Shown here: positions 63,616 through 64,000 of the stretch, piece by piece
Position numbering within the stretch: the stretch's first letter is position 1
How the letters are laid out: every line of letters begins with the position of its first letter
From: Paraspadella gotoi
Lineage: Eukaryota > Chaetognatha
Direction of reading: 5' to 3'
Assembly (NCBI GenBank): GCA_051294375.1
Contig: JBJCIZ010000046.1
Location: 1 to 64,000, forward strand
Length of the DNA stretch: 64,000 nt
Notes under the pieces: model-generated
What the model saw: the letters and a program-made list of their open reading frames with translations, nothing else
Database searches by the model: none
Told to the model about the DNA's origin: nothing
Made by a program: the position numbers and the translations under genes

Positions 63616-64000
63616 GGATCCCTTTTTCCCGCTTTCGAGATAAATGGCTCCATGACCGCAGACAGGGAGACACTTCCTCTTTTCCCTTTATTATTCCTTC
63701 CCTCCATCTTTTCTCTCTCTCTCCTGTTAAGGAGCGGCCCTTTCTATTCCCTTATCTTGGCCTCCACGTCTTCCTTTGCGGACAGGTGATAAACGATTCC
63801 AAGCTAAAAACAGAGACGAATACTTTTTTTTTCTTTTACTTTCTTTTTTTTTTATCGAAACCCACCCTGTAATTTATCCAGATGGTCACGCGCGTAACCC
63901 TAGACGCGACCTCTGGCGGCAAGAATGGCGAAACCGACTTCTGGCCTCATCTTGGACGAAGATAAAAGGATAAATAAATGAAAAATGAAGAGGAGAATTA
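63614..64000. other. Anonymous sequence at window end
   Basis: A possible acceptor (TTTATCCAG, 63875-63883) precedes short frames without recognisable domains. Nothing else is supported. Confidence 0.3.

Overview
This is a eukaryotic, intergenic or intronic stretch from an invertebrate (most likely arthropod) genome. The evidence is short GT-AG introns (53 and about 98 nt) in one element, abundant (GA)n/(CT)n microsatellites, a dense load of Ty3/gypsy-type retroelements, and one recognisable metazoan host gene. There is no bacterial-style gene organisation. I cannot name the species; a hemipteran-like insect is only a guess. The window is a draft scaffold with 18 runs of N. Several segments (about 2.3-7.9 kb and 12.3-16.3 kb) carry scattered single-base indels relative to their sister copies, as expected of unpolished long-read gap filling.

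Layout. 1-2300: an env scrap and low-complexity GA/CT DNA. 2300-7922 (minus): 3' half of a retrovirus-like element (family A, copy A1). 7948-12330: microsatellites and three weak host-exon candidates. 12330-18750 (minus): copy A2, with its 3' part present twice. 19502-21998 (minus): 5'-truncated copy of a second gypsy family (B'). 22000-33425 (plus): the longest copy, A3, with gag, protease, RT (split by a 1.6-kb insertion), RNase H, integrase, an antisense gene cassette and the start of env. 33425-39182: mostly anonymous AT-rich DNA with a 968-bp tandem duplication. 39283-46400 (minus): element B with a 5' LTR, a tRNA primer-binding site, gag, protease, RT/RNase H and integrase. 46400-50500: AT-rich DNA, one RT fragment and a tandem repeat. 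50523-54395 (minus): gypsy element C, deleted for RNase H. 55300-59997 (plus): copy A4 with pol end, antisense cassette, env and 3' LTR. 60164-62296 (plus): three exons of an agrin-like extracellular matrix gene.

The most unusual object is family A. Its sense strand runs gag-protease-RT-RNase H-integrase-env, and the env region resembles the F-like envelopes of errantiviruses. Between pol and env, on the opposite strand, all well-preserved copies carry a compact cassette. It has two overlapping ORFs (one ending in a Thr-rich stalk and a membrane segment) and a spliced gene. The spliced gene has a 19-nt first exon, a 176-nt exon rich in Arg/Ser, and an acidic last exon. Exon lengths, GT-AG signals and reading phase agree between copies. 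The layout recalls the antisense and Rev-like accessory genes of complex retroviruses, but I know of no gypsy element described this way. The Gag region of A3 also contains a ZZ/DC1-like zinc finger, which is not a usual Gag domain.

Most coding sequence here is broken by frameshifts or gaps. The clearest intact reading frames are the B' integrase, the element C RT and integrase frames, the antisense ORFs of A3 and A4, and agrin-like exons 2 and 3.
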